Shown: piece by piece, positions 33,649-42,495 of the stretch | Numbering within the stretch: the first letter of the stretch is position 1 | Layout of the letters: every line of letters starts with the position of its first letter | Notes under the pieces: model-generated | Told to the model about the DNA's origin: nothing | The model's database searches: none | Seen by the model: the letters and a program-made list of their open reading frames with translations, nothing else | Source: SMYC01 sp965197495 | Lineage (GTDB): Bacteria > Acidobacteriota > Vicinamibacteria > Marinacidobacterales > SMYC01 | Length of the DNA: 64,000 nucleotides | Direction of reading: 5' to 3' | Assembly (NCBI GenBank): GCA_965197495.1 | Contig: OZ240210.1 | Coordinates: 7,440,001-7,504,000 of the forward strand | Made by a program: the position numbers and the translations under genes

Positions 33649-33996
33649 ATGAAACTAGATCTGCGGGAGAAAGACGGGATTAGCATTCTCGTCCTTGGAG
33701 GACAGCTGACCGGAGGTGGTGGTCACGAGCAATTTCAAGAAGCCATCGACACGCTACTAGCTGGCGGCCGCAATCAAATCCTCGTCGACTTCACCGAGAT
33801 CACCTTCATGGACAGCGCCGGGATGGGCGAGCTCGTCTCCGGCCACCGCACGGTCGAACGCTTCGGCGGCCAGCTAAAGCTCCTAAACCCCAACGAGCGA
33901 GTCCACAACTCCCTCACGATTACGAAGCTGTTACCCATCTTCGAAGTCTTCGACGACGAAGAAAAGGCCCTCGCAAGCTGGACCCAAAACACCTAG
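33649..33996 (+). CDS. STAS-domain anti-sigma factor antagonist
   Basis: A 115-aa SpoIIAA/RsbV-like protein. It has the ILVDFTEITFMDSAGMGEL strand-helix with the phosphorylatable Ser56 and a conserved Asp before it. The rest shows the usual alternation (LKLLNPNERVHNSLTITKL, FEVFDDEEKAL). It would sequester an RsbW-type kinase when unphosphorylated; such a kinase is at 11.0 kb. It follows the PpiD-like gene by 19 nt and ends 3-5 nt before the long inverted-repeat element. Confidence 0.92.
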   Translation: MKLDLREKDGISILVLGGQLTGGGGHEQFQEAIDTLLAGGRNQILVDFTEITFMDSAGMGELVSGHRTVERFGGQLKLLNPNERVHNSLTITKLLPIFEVFDDEEKALASWTQNT

Positions 33997-34096
33997 CGAC
34001 CGCTCGAAAAGACAACGCAAAGGTGGAGCTTCAAAGAGATCAAATAATTCAAGAGATCAATAATAAGAAAAGGGCCACAGAGGCACGGAGACACAG

Positions 34097-34138
34097 CGCG
34101 GCGGAGCCGCAACCAAATTGGAGGACGGCTCCGCCGCG
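34097..34138. terminator. Perfect 13-bp GC-rich stem inside the inverted-repeat element
   Basis: CGCGGCGGAGCCG (34097-34109) and CGGCTCCGCCGCG (34126-34138) are perfect reverse complements around a 16-nt loop. No T-tract follows on either strand, so it may be structural rather than a classical Rho-independent terminator. Confidence 0.5.
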
Positions 34139-34175
34139 AGCGGTCAGCGGTCAGCATTCAGCGGTCAGCTCGTGG
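34138..34175. repeat. Heptanucleotide repeat CGGTCAG
   Basis: Successive CGGTCAG, CGGTCAG, CATTCAG, CGGTCAG units in a strict 7-nt period lie within the inverted-repeat element. They resemble, in period rather than motif, the arrays at 10.98, 23.3 and 46.05 kb. Confidence 0.6.
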
Positions 34176-34495
34176 TGCTCGGCGCTTCGCGCCTCGGTCC
34201 CATTCTCAGTGTGCGCCGTCCCAATTCTTCGCCGCGGTGTCTCTTCTAACTGATTTACCCTCTTGCGGATCCGGCCGCAGCCGCTCAAATTCTTGCAAGA
34301 AATAGAAGCTTTTTCGGGTTAGTAGTACAGAGAAAGCGAGAGTGACGGGAAAATCTCATCGCAGCGGATGCGGTGAGTGTTTTCGAATCTCTGTGTCTCA
34401 GTGTCTCTGTGGCCCTTTTCTTGTTATTGATCTTCTTGTCTTTTGTCTTATTGTCTTTGCGTTGTCTTTTCGAGCGCTCTAGAGGCGTCAGGGCG

Positions 34496-35710
34496 TTATT
34501 CGTGGCGGAGTGCTTCGACGGGGTTTTGTTGGGCGGCTTTTAGGGCTGGGTAGATTCCGAAGCCAATGCCCGTTACTACCGCTAGGGTCATGGCGGCCAG
34601 GACGGCGCGGAGGCTGAGGGCTGTTGGCCAGTCGGCGTAGCTCGAGACGGCGTAGGCCGCGACCGCGCCTAGAACGATCCCGGCGAGGCCACCGCTACCG
34701 GTGAGCAATAACGCCTCCATCAAGAATTGCTGCACGATGTCGTTGCGGCTCGCACCGAGCGAGCGGCGCACGCCGACCTCCCGTATGCGCTCGGTGACGT
34801 TGGCGAGCATGATGTTCATGATGCCGATGCCGCCGACGACAAGGGAGATGGCAGCCACCGCGCCTACGATGACATTGAACTGGAAACGCGCGCGTTCATA
34901 GCTGGCGATGAGCTCTTGCGGCACGACGAGCTCGAAATCCCGAGCACCCCGATGACGGCGCGACACCACCGACTCGATGAGTCTCGCCGAAGCGCGCACC
35001 GCTTCCGCTTCGTCGATACGGATGGCGATTTCGTCCACCCGTCCGGTGGGCTCGGGAATGACGGAAAGCGGGATGAAGGCAACGCGATTCACATTCCTTC
35101 CGGCGAGGCGCGAGCCCCGGCGCGAGCGCTCCCGCGGCTCGAGCGCCCCCACGACCGCATACCACTCCAATTCGATACGGACGCGCGAGCCGACGGCGTT
35201 CTCGTAGGGAAACAGCGACGCCGCAAGGTCGTGACCGAGCACGATGACGCGGTTCGCTTCACGCACATCGGTATCCGCGAGAAAGCGACCCTCGCGCAGC
35301 ACGAGCTCCTCGGTGCGGATATAGGAGGGTGTCGTCGCCACGACCGTGGCCTCGCTCCGGTGCTCGTCGCGCACGATTTGCTCCGAGAGCTCTCGTAGCG
35401 GCGCGAGGCTCACGATGGTCGGACAGACCTCGACGATGGCTCGCGCATCCGCGATCGTCAGCCCAGGCGATTGAAGCGCTCTCGCGTCGTGCTCCGTCTC
35501 TTCGGACAGCGCTCCGGCGCGCACCGACACCCTTGTTACGCCGAGCCTTCCGACCTCGGCGAGGATCTCGCGACGCGCACCTTCGCCGACCGACAACATC
35601 GCGATGACGGCCCCCACACCAAAGACGATGCCGAGCGCCGAGAGCGTTGACCGCAATTTGTGCTGCACCAATCCTCGCCACGCGAGCCGCGTCAACGCGC
35701 GAGGCTTCAC
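34496..35710 (-). CDS. MacB-type ABC transporter permease
   Basis: A 404-aa permease with MacB architecture. TM1 (about 17-40, LSALGIVFGVGAVIAMLSVGEGAR), a large periplasmic domain (about 45-275), then three TM segments at the C-terminus. These include FNVIVGAVAAISLVVGGIGIMNIMLANVTERIREVG-type FtsX sequence and YPALKAAQQNPVEALRHE at the end. It drives mechanotransmission rather than classical transport through the membrane. Its start overlaps the ATPase gene stop by 4 nt. Partner genes are the ATPase, adaptor and TolC-like channel. Confidence 0.93.
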   Translation of the reverse strand: MKPRALTRLAWRGLVQHKLRSTLSALGIVFGVGAVIAMLSVGEGARREILAEVGRLGVTRVSVRAGALSEETEHDARALQSPGLTIADARAIVEVCPTIVSLAPLRELSEQIVRDEHRSEATVVATTPSYIRTEELVLREGRFLADTDVREANRVIVLGHDLAASLFPYENAVGSRVRIELEWYAVVGALEPRERSRRGSRLAGRNVNRVAFIPLSVIPEPTGRVDEIAIRIDEAEAVRASARLIESVVSRRHRGARDFELVVPQELIASYERARFQFNVIVGAVAAISLVVGGIGIMNIMLANVTERIREVGVRRSLGASRNDIVQQFLMEALLLTGSGGLAGIVLGAVAAYAVSSYADWPTALSLRAVLAAMTLAVVTGIGFGIYPALKAAQQNPVEALRHE

Positions 35711-36456
35711 GCCGCACCGTCCGTTACACTGTCGCGCACGAGGCGGCCGTCCGAAAGCTCGATGACGCGGTCAGCGCGCGCGGCAATGCTGGCGTCATGG
35801 GTCACGAGCACGAGGGTGCGCCCTTCGGCGACGAGGCCTTCGAGAAGCGCCAAAACCTCCTCGCCGGTTCGGGAATCGAGATTCCCTGTCGGCTCGTCGG
35901 CGAGAAGAAGCTCGGGGTCGTTGACTAGAGCGCGCGCGAGCGCGGCGCGCTGAGCTTCGCCTCCCGAGAGCTCCGTGGGACGGTGCGAGCTGCGTTCGAG
36001 AATTCCGAGACGATCGAGCAGGCGTTCCGAGCGCGCGCGCCATTCTTGCTCGGGGCGGCCGCTATAAAGAAGCGCCGTCTCCACGTTCTCGAGCACCGTC
36101 ATCTGCGGAATGAGGTTGAACGACTGGAACAAGAACCCGATGAGGCGGCTCCGGAGCCGGCTGGCCGCTTTGTCATCGAGCTCGCCCGTGTCCGTCCCCT
36201 CGAGAAGGATTTGGCCGCGGGTCGGCTGGTCGAGGCAGCCGAGCAAGTTCATGAGCGTCGATTTCCCCGATCCGGAGCGGCCGACGATGGCCACGAAGCT
36301 CCCGCGCTCAATATCGAGGCTCACGCCTCCGAGAGCGGCAAGCTCGATTCCGGCGCGAGGGTAGATACGGTGGACGTCGACGGCTCGAACGAAGGCGGTC
36401 AAGAGCTTAGGGGGATGGCGCGACGACATCGAGAAATCCGGGGAGAGCGTCGCCAC
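35707..36456 (-). CDS. LolD/MacB-type ABC transporter ATPase
   Basis: A 249-aa ABC subunit; the start may be ATG 36429 (MSSRHPPK) rather than 36456. Walker A GRSGSGKST, Q-loop FLFQSFNLIPQMTVLENVE, signature LSGGEAQRAALARAL, Walker B LLLADEPTGNLDSRTGEEV, and H-loop VTHD are all intact. The LADEPTGNLD form marks the MacB/LolD/FtsE subfamily. It overlaps the 3' end of the adaptor gene by up to 50 nt. Confidence 0.95.
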   Translation of the reverse strand: MATLSPDFSMSSRHPPKLLTAFVRAVDVHRIYPRAGIELAALGGVSLDIERGSFVAIVGRSGSGKSTLMNLLGCLDQPTRGQILLEGTDTGELDDKAASRLRSRLIGFLFQSFNLIPQMTVLENVETALLYSGRPEQEWRARSERLLDRLGILERSSHRPTELSGGEAQRAALARALVNDPELLLADEPTGNLDSRTGEEVLALLEGLVAEGRTLVLVTHDASIAARADRVIELSDGRLVRDSVTDGAA

Positions 36457-38020
36457 CGAGCGGGTTCGCGGCGTCGTTCGGATCTCGCAATAGAACCCGG
36501 TCCCCCGGCTCGAGCCCGGTCTCGATCACGGTGTGGTTCTCGTTGCTGGGCCCGACGAGGACTTCCTGCACTTCGGGCGAATGACCGCGCATGACGTAGG
36601 TATAATGCCGGCCGCCGCGCACGAACACCGCTTCGAGCGGCACGTAGCGGGCCTTTTCGAGTCGCTCGACGAGTAGCTCCACACGGGCCGACATGCCCGG
36701 CCTCAGCCTCGGGTCGGCTTTTTCGACAAGAATCGTGACAGTGAAATACTTGCCTCCCCGGCGCGCTTGGTCTTCTTGCGCGAGCGTCCCGATGAAGCTG
36801 ACCTCACCCTCGAGCGTGAGCTCGGGATAGGCTTCCACCGAGATCAACACCTGCTGGTTCTTTTCGACTTTATAGATATCCGTCTCGCGGACCTGTGTCT
36901 CGACCGTCATTTGAGAGAGGTCGGGAAGCATGATCAACGGCTGATTGGGCCAGACCTGATCGCCGACCTGCACCCTCCGCTTCTCGCTCCCGAAGAAGAC
37001 CTCCTTGTAGATAACGAGTCCCGAGACGGTGGCTAGGATCTCACAGCGGTTCAAATTCTCGCTCTGGAACTCGACGCGAGAGACGAGCTCGGAATACTTG
37101 CTGCGTGCGAGATCGAGCGTCGCATCCGCTTGCGAGAGGCGAAACGTATTCGCGCGCTGGGTCTGGCGGAGCCTTTCCTTACTGTTAGAGAGCGTCGCAC
37201 GCGAGCCCTCCATTTCGGCGGGCCGCGTGTACTGCATATAAGTGCGATGTTTGATCTCGAGAAGCTCCAGGTCTTCGGCTGCTTTCTCGACGGCTTGCTT
37301 GGCGCGGTCGAGTTCGAGCTTCGTGATGAAGCCTTCCGCGAGGAGCGGCTTCAAATCCTCATAGCTCGCTTCGGCCTTTTCGAGCTCCCGCGTCGCTTGA
37401 GCGAGTCGAGCCGCGGACTCGGCTTCCGCGACCTTGCCTTTGCCTTCGATAACGCTTTCGAGCTCGAGCTCAGCAAGCCGCACTTTATCCGTCGACTGGG
37501 TCTTTTCGTCCTTGGCGGCGATGAGTAACAGCTTGTGCTCTTCGGTTGCCTTGACGAGCTCGGCTTGCGCCTGAGCGAGCTGTGCCCGGGTTTGCTCGAG
37601 CTCCTCGGCAAAAGGCTGCGAGTCGAACTTCACCAGCATGTCTCCGATGTCGACATGTGCACCCTCGGAAACGATTTCCAGAATTTTCGCCTGGCTTCCC
37701 GGGATCGCAGAGGAATAGGTCACCGAGCGGAGCGCCTGAAGCGTCCCGCTTTCGACAATCTTCACCTCGAAAGGGCCTACCTCGACGGCGGCCAAAAGCA
37801 TCGTCCCCGGCGAGCGCGTTGACTGGATGACAAGGCCAATCGCGAAGAGCCCTAGCGCGAGACCGCCGCCCGCAAAGAGAGCGCGGCGCGGATCCACCAT
37901 CAGCCACGAAACGAGCGCGCGCGACATGCTGCTCCGGGCCTCACCCGGGGTCTCGACCGGAGTCTCGACCGGAGTCTCGACCGGGGTGCTGCGACGGAAA
38001 GTGCCTGTCGTCTCCCTCAC
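36407..38020 (-). CDS. HlyD/MacA-type periplasmic adaptor
   Basis: A 537-aa membrane-fusion protein. A short cytosolic N-terminus contains a VETP tandem repeat (from a 12-nt DNA repeat at 37956-37990). A TM follows at about 45-65, then a lipoyl-like half (GDMLVKFDSQPFAEELEQT), and a long coiled-coil hairpin at about 125-310 rich in E/A/K. It then has the second lipoyl half, and a beta-barrel with VGDQVWPNQPLIMLPDLSQM and RPGMSARVELLVERL. It bridges the permease to the TolC-like channel. It overlaps the tolC-like gene by 4 nt. Confidence 0.93.
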   Translation of the reverse strand: MRETTGTFRRSTPVETPVETPVETPGEARSSMSRALVSWLMVDPRRALFAGGGLALGLFAIGLVIQSTRSPGTMLLAAVEVGPFEVKIVESGTLQALRSVTYSSAIPGSQAKILEIVSEGAHVDIGDMLVKFDSQPFAEELEQTRAQLAQAQAELVKATEEHKLLLIAAKDEKTQSTDKVRLAELELESVIEGKGKVAEAESAARLAQATRELEKAEASYEDLKPLLAEGFITKLELDRAKQAVEKAAEDLELLEIKHRTYMQYTRPAEMEGSRATLSNSKERLRQTQRANTFRLSQADATLDLARSKYSELVSRVEFQSENLNRCEILATVSGLVIYKEVFFGSEKRRVQVGDQVWPNQPLIMLPDLSQMTVETQVRETDIYKVEKNQQVLISVEAYPELTLEGEVSFIGTLAQEDQARRGGKYFTVTILVEKADPRLRPGMSARVELLVERLEKARYVPLEAVFVRGGRHYTYVMRGHSPEVQEVLVGPSNENHTVIETGLEPGDRVLLRDPNDAANPLGGDALPGFLDVVAPSP

Positions 38021-39462
38021 GGATGATGCCTCGCGCTCGGAAGAAAGCTGCCAGGTGCAAATTCCGTTTCGATGTCGAGCGTTCCGGTGACGCGCTTCAA
38101 CCGCATCTGCGAGACGTGATAATCCGCGAGGAGCGACACGTAGTTGCTGCGGGATTGAATCAAGTTGTTCTCGGCATCGATGATATCGAAGTTGCTCGCT
38201 AGCCCGCGCTGATAGCGCAGCGTCGCGAGCCGAAGCTGCTTTTCCGCAAATTCGATATTTCGTTCCTGGAGCAGGATGCTCTTTCCGACGCGCTCGACGT
38301 TGCGTGCGGCGGCTCGAACCTCGTTGGCCACGTTGTACTCGACAAGTCGGAGCGAGCGCCGGCGCGCGTCGACATCGATCTGCGACAAGGCAAAAGAAGC
38401 GTTCTCAGAAGATCGGTCGAGCGCGTAGCTGGTCGACAGGAAAACGTTGAACGCGCTGTCCTGAAACTGCAGGCTCGAGTAGAACGACTCTCCGACACCC
38501 CGCTGCTCGTAGCGCATGTTCAAATCGAGCAGCGGCAAAAGATTTTGCTTCGAGATCGACAACGATCGCTGCGCGTCCTGGATGCGATCCTGCTCCTCGC
38601 GCACCTCGATGCGGTTTTGAAGGGCGAGGCGGGTGAGCGTGTCGACGTCGATCTCGACCGGCTGATATTCCGGCTCGACCATCTCCAGAGAGACCCGCTC
38701 GAAAGGGCCGAGTCCGAGGTTGAACTTGAACGCGTCGTTGGCGAGCTCGAGCGCTTCCTGTCTCGAGATGACGCCTTCTTCGGCTTGCGAGAGTTGGAGC
38801 TCGGCGCGAAAGACATCGAGCTTCGACGCAAGGCCGACCTCGAGCCGCGCTTCGGAAGCGCGAAGAAGCTCTTTGTTCCGCTCGAGAGACTTCTGCGCGA
38901 CCTCCACGAGTCCTCGCTGTCGAACGATGTTGTAGTAGCTCGCAACGATGTCCACAGCCAGTCTTTGACGCGCGAGCTCGAGATTGCGCTCGGAGCCTTG
39001 CAGGCTCCGCCTCGAGTTCTCGAGCTCGAACACCGTCGCTTTCTTGCCGAAGCCCCGCAGAAGAGGTTGCGTCACGCCGAAGGAGAGCGCGGAGTTGTTG
39101 AAGTTACCGAAATCGTAGCTGGCGGAGTCCGCGCGATAGCTTCCCGTGATCGTCGTGCCGAACGGCAAAAGCTTCGACGCGTCGAGCCCGAACCTCTGGT
39201 CGACGACTGTTTGCTCTCCGATGCCTCGAGAGTAGGACGGCGTGATTTTGAGGTTGAATCGCGACTCGGCCAAGTTCTCGGAAATAAGAGCGCCCTGGAC
39301 GGCGTCCACACTCGACATCAGATGCAAGTTATGGATCAGGGCGAGCTTGACGGCCTCTTCGAGGCTGATCACACGCTCCGCTCGGCCCAGATCCTGAGCG
39401 ACGCCGTACGCTTGGCTTGCCAAGAGGACGACCGCGCATACCACCCCGCCAACTAGCCGCAC
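38017..39462 (-). CDS. TolC-family outer-membrane efflux channel
   Basis: A 481-aa protein. A signal peptide (about 1-22) is followed by two pseudo-repeats of the outer-membrane efflux protein fold. The repeats carry the typical helices SLEEAVKLALIHNLHLMSS, RQRLAVDIVASYYNIVRQ and NNLIQSRSNYVSLLADYHVSQMRL. It is the first gene of a four-gene tripartite efflux operon (channel, adaptor, ATPase, permease), all overlapping by a few bases. Its substrate is unknown. It is divergent from lpxD. Confidence 0.93.
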   Translation of the reverse strand: MRLVGGVVCAVVLLASQAYGVAQDLGRAERVISLEEAVKLALIHNLHLMSSVDAVQGALISENLAESRFNLKITPSYSRGIGEQTVVDQRFGLDASKLLPFGTTITGSYRADSASYDFGNFNNSALSFGVTQPLLRGFGKKATVFELENSRRSLQGSERNLELARQRLAVDIVASYYNIVRQRGLVEVAQKSLERNKELLRASEARLEVGLASKLDVFRAELQLSQAEEGVISRQEALELANDAFKFNLGLGPFERVSLEMVEPEYQPVEIDVDTLTRLALQNRIEVREEQDRIQDAQRSLSISKQNLLPLLDLNMRYEQRGVGESFYSSLQFQDSAFNVFLSTSYALDRSSENASFALSQIDVDARRRSLRLVEYNVANEVRAAARNVERVGKSILLQERNIEFAEKQLRLATLRYQRGLASNFDIIDAENNLIQSRSNYVSLLADYHVSQMRLKRVTGTLDIETEFAPGSFLPSARHHP

Positions 39463-39688
39463 AGGCCTATTTTACCACTGCTTAGTGCTCGTTCGCTCCT
39501 TGAGCAAAGTCCGGTGAAAAGAGATGTGGGGATACAAGGTACAGCAAAAGTAGAGACGCGAGCGGACGACCTCCTCCGCCGGATCCACGAGCGCCGTGAG
39601 GACCGGGATGGTCGACTTGGGCGGCTTGGAAAGGAACCCCTTCTACCGTATCCTATTGGGACGCCTATCGCCTGAGGTTTCTCCTCCA

Positions 39689-40756
<1,068 letters not shown>

Positions 40757-40759
40757 AGA

Positions 40760-42004
40760 GTGATTCCCGTCGATGAAGCGCTCGCGCTCGTGCTCGACAA
40801 TGTCGACCCTCTGCCGGCGGAGACGATTGATTTCACCGAGGCCTGTGGCAGGCTTCTCCGAGAGGACGTCGCTTCCGATATCGACATGCCGCCCTTTCCG
40901 AGATCCGCGGTCGATGGTTTCGCGCTGCGCGCCGAAGATGTGGCCAGCGTTCCCGCGCGCTTATCGGTGGTCGGCGAAGTTCCGGCGGGCACGCTTCCCG
41001 ACTTTCGCGTTGGCGTCCGGGAGGCTGCGCAGATCATGACGGGCGCGCCCGTACCTGTAGGCGCGGACGCCGTCCAGATGGTGGAAAACTCGAGATGGGT
41101 CGACGCCGATGTGGAGATCCTCAGGCCGGTTACATCACATCAAAACGTGGCGCCAAAAGGCAGTGAAGTCCGAAAGGGCGATATCGTCCTCCGGCGTGGC
41201 ACGCGGCTCGACGCACCCGCGGTCGCCGTGGCCGCCACCGTGGGCAAGACACGTCTCGAAGTGGGCCCGCGCCCTAAGGTCGCAGTGATCGCCACCGGGG
41301 ATGAGCTCGTGGCTCCGTCCGAGACGCCGGGGCCTGGCCAAATCCGCAACAGCAACGGCTTTTCTCTCGTCGCACAATGTCGGTCTGCGGGAGCCGCGAC
41401 GAGCTTTCTCGGCGTCGCGCGCGACGATGAAGCGTCACTCGAAACGCTGATCCGTGAGGGGCTCGACTTCGACGTCCTGCTTCTTTCGGGCGGAGTTTCC
41501 ATGGGCCGTTTCGATCTCGTCGAAAAAGTGCTCGAGACCTTCGGCGTTCGCTTCCTGTTCGACGCCGTTCGGTTGAAGCCCGGTAAACCACTGGTGTTCG
41601 GGCTCGGAGATGGTACGCTGGTATTTGGACTTCCCGGGAATCCCGTTTCGACGATGGTCACCTTCGAGCTTTTCGTGCGAACTGCACTAGCGCGCCTCGA
41701 AGGCGCCGAGGATCCGACGCGCGCGCTTCTTTCCGCGACGCTCGAGAAAAAACTTGGAAACCGTGGGGTTCGGCGCGCGTTTGTTCCGGGCTGGGTCCGT
41801 ACCGGGGAGAGCGGCGAGCTCCACGCCTTCCCAATCGCCACGCGAGGCTCGGGCGACGTCGTGGCGTTCTCGAAGAGCAACGCGCTTCTGATCGTGCCGG
41901 AGGATATCGACAAACTCGAAGCAGGCGACGACGTCCGCTTCTACCCCCTCGACAGTTTTCTAATCAAAGAGGACATATGGCAGGCCGGACGAAACCTGAG
42001 CTGA
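40760..42004 (+). CDS. moeA: Molybdopterin molybdenumtransferase MoeA
   Basis: Inserts molybdate into adenylated molybdopterin, 414 aa, starting at GTG 40760. It shows PRSAVDGFALRAED near residue 50, QIMTGAPVPVGADAVQMVE, VAVIATGDELV with GQIRNSNG in domain III, LLSGGVSMGRFDLVE, and PGKPLVFG with GLPGNPVSTMVTFELFVR. All are standard MoeA motifs. Together with moaC (28-nt overlap), it forms a partial cofactor operon. A molybdopterin-dependent dehydrogenase is encoded at 60-62.7 kb. Confidence 0.96.
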   Translation: MIPVDEALALVLDNVDPLPAETIDFTEACGRLLREDVASDIDMPPFPRSAVDGFALRAEDVASVPARLSVVGEVPAGTLPDFRVGVREAAQIMTGAPVPVGADAVQMVENSRWVDADVEILRPVTSHQNVAPKGSEVRKGDIVLRRGTRLDAPAVAVAATVGKTRLEVGPRPKVAVIATGDELVAPSETPGPGQIRNSNGFSLVAQCRSAGAATSFLGVARDDEASLETLIREGLDFDVLLLSGGVSMGRFDLVEKVLETFGVRFLFDAVRLKPGKPLVFGLGDGTLVFGLPGNPVSTMVTFELFVRTALARLEGAEDPTRALLSATLEKKLGNRGVRRAFVPGWVRTGESGELHAFPIATRGSGDVVAFSKSNALLIVPEDIDKLEAGDDVRFYPLDSFLIKEDIWQAGRNLS

Positions 42005-42495
42005 GTCACCTGGGCGAAGGCGGCGCCGCGCGCATGGTCGACGTGCGCGCCAAACAGGACGCCGATCGTGAAGCCGTCGCGGCCGGCGACATTCGGATCG
42101 CTCCGGAGGCTCTCGAGCTCGTGCGCAAGGGTAAGACGAAGAAAGGCAACGTCATCGAGACAGCGAGGCTCGCCGGGATCCTCGCGGCGAAACGTACGTC
42201 GGATCTCATCCCTCTCTGCCATTCCCTGGCCATCGATTACGTCGATGTCGACATTCGTGACCACTCGAGTGGGCTCGCGATCGAGGCCACCGTGCGCTCC
42301 CACGGACGCACCGGCGTCGAGATGGAAGCCCTCACCGCCGTCTCTGTCGCGGCCCTCACGATTTACGACATGGTGAAAGCGGCCGACAAGACGATGGTCA
42401 TCGAGAACATACGGCTCATGCGCAAGCTCGGGGGCAAGAGCGGCCTCTACGAGCGGGACGCGTCCCAATCTCAAACCCAATCTCGAAATGGCTAA
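41977..42495 (+). CDS. moaC: Cyclic pyranopterin monophosphate synthase MoaC
   Basis: A 172-aa enzyme of early molybdenum-cofactor synthesis. It has RMVDVRAKQDADREAVA, IPLCHSLAIDYVDVDI with the conserved His, VEMEALTAVSVAALTIYDM, and DKTMVIENIRLMRKLGGKSG, all matching the family. It overlaps moeA at its start and the hydrolase gene by 8 nt at its end. The C-terminal tail is Ser/Gln-rich and unremarkable. Confidence 0.96.
   Translation: MAGRTKPELSHLGEGGAARMVDVRAKQDADREAVAAGDIRIAPEALELVRKGKTKKGNVIETARLAGILAAKRTSDLIPLCHSLAIDYVDVDIRDHSSGLAIEATVRSHGRTGVEMEALTAVSVAALTIYDMVKAADKTMVIENIRLMRKLGGKSGLYERDASQSQTQSRNG

Larger units (their letters stand above)
33992..34484. repeat. Long inverted-repeat element between convergent genes
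   Basis: Arms of about 95-105 nt (33992-34096 and 34391-34484). Both contain GCTCGAAAAGACAACGCAAAG, GATCAATAA(T/C)AAGAAAAGGG, and CCACAGAG-CAC-GAGACACAG units of about 8-nt period. The interior (about 290 nt) has a GC-rich hairpin and CGGTCAG heptads but no convincing gene. It spans the whole gap between the STAS gene (+) and the ABC permease gene (-). Confidence 0.85.
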
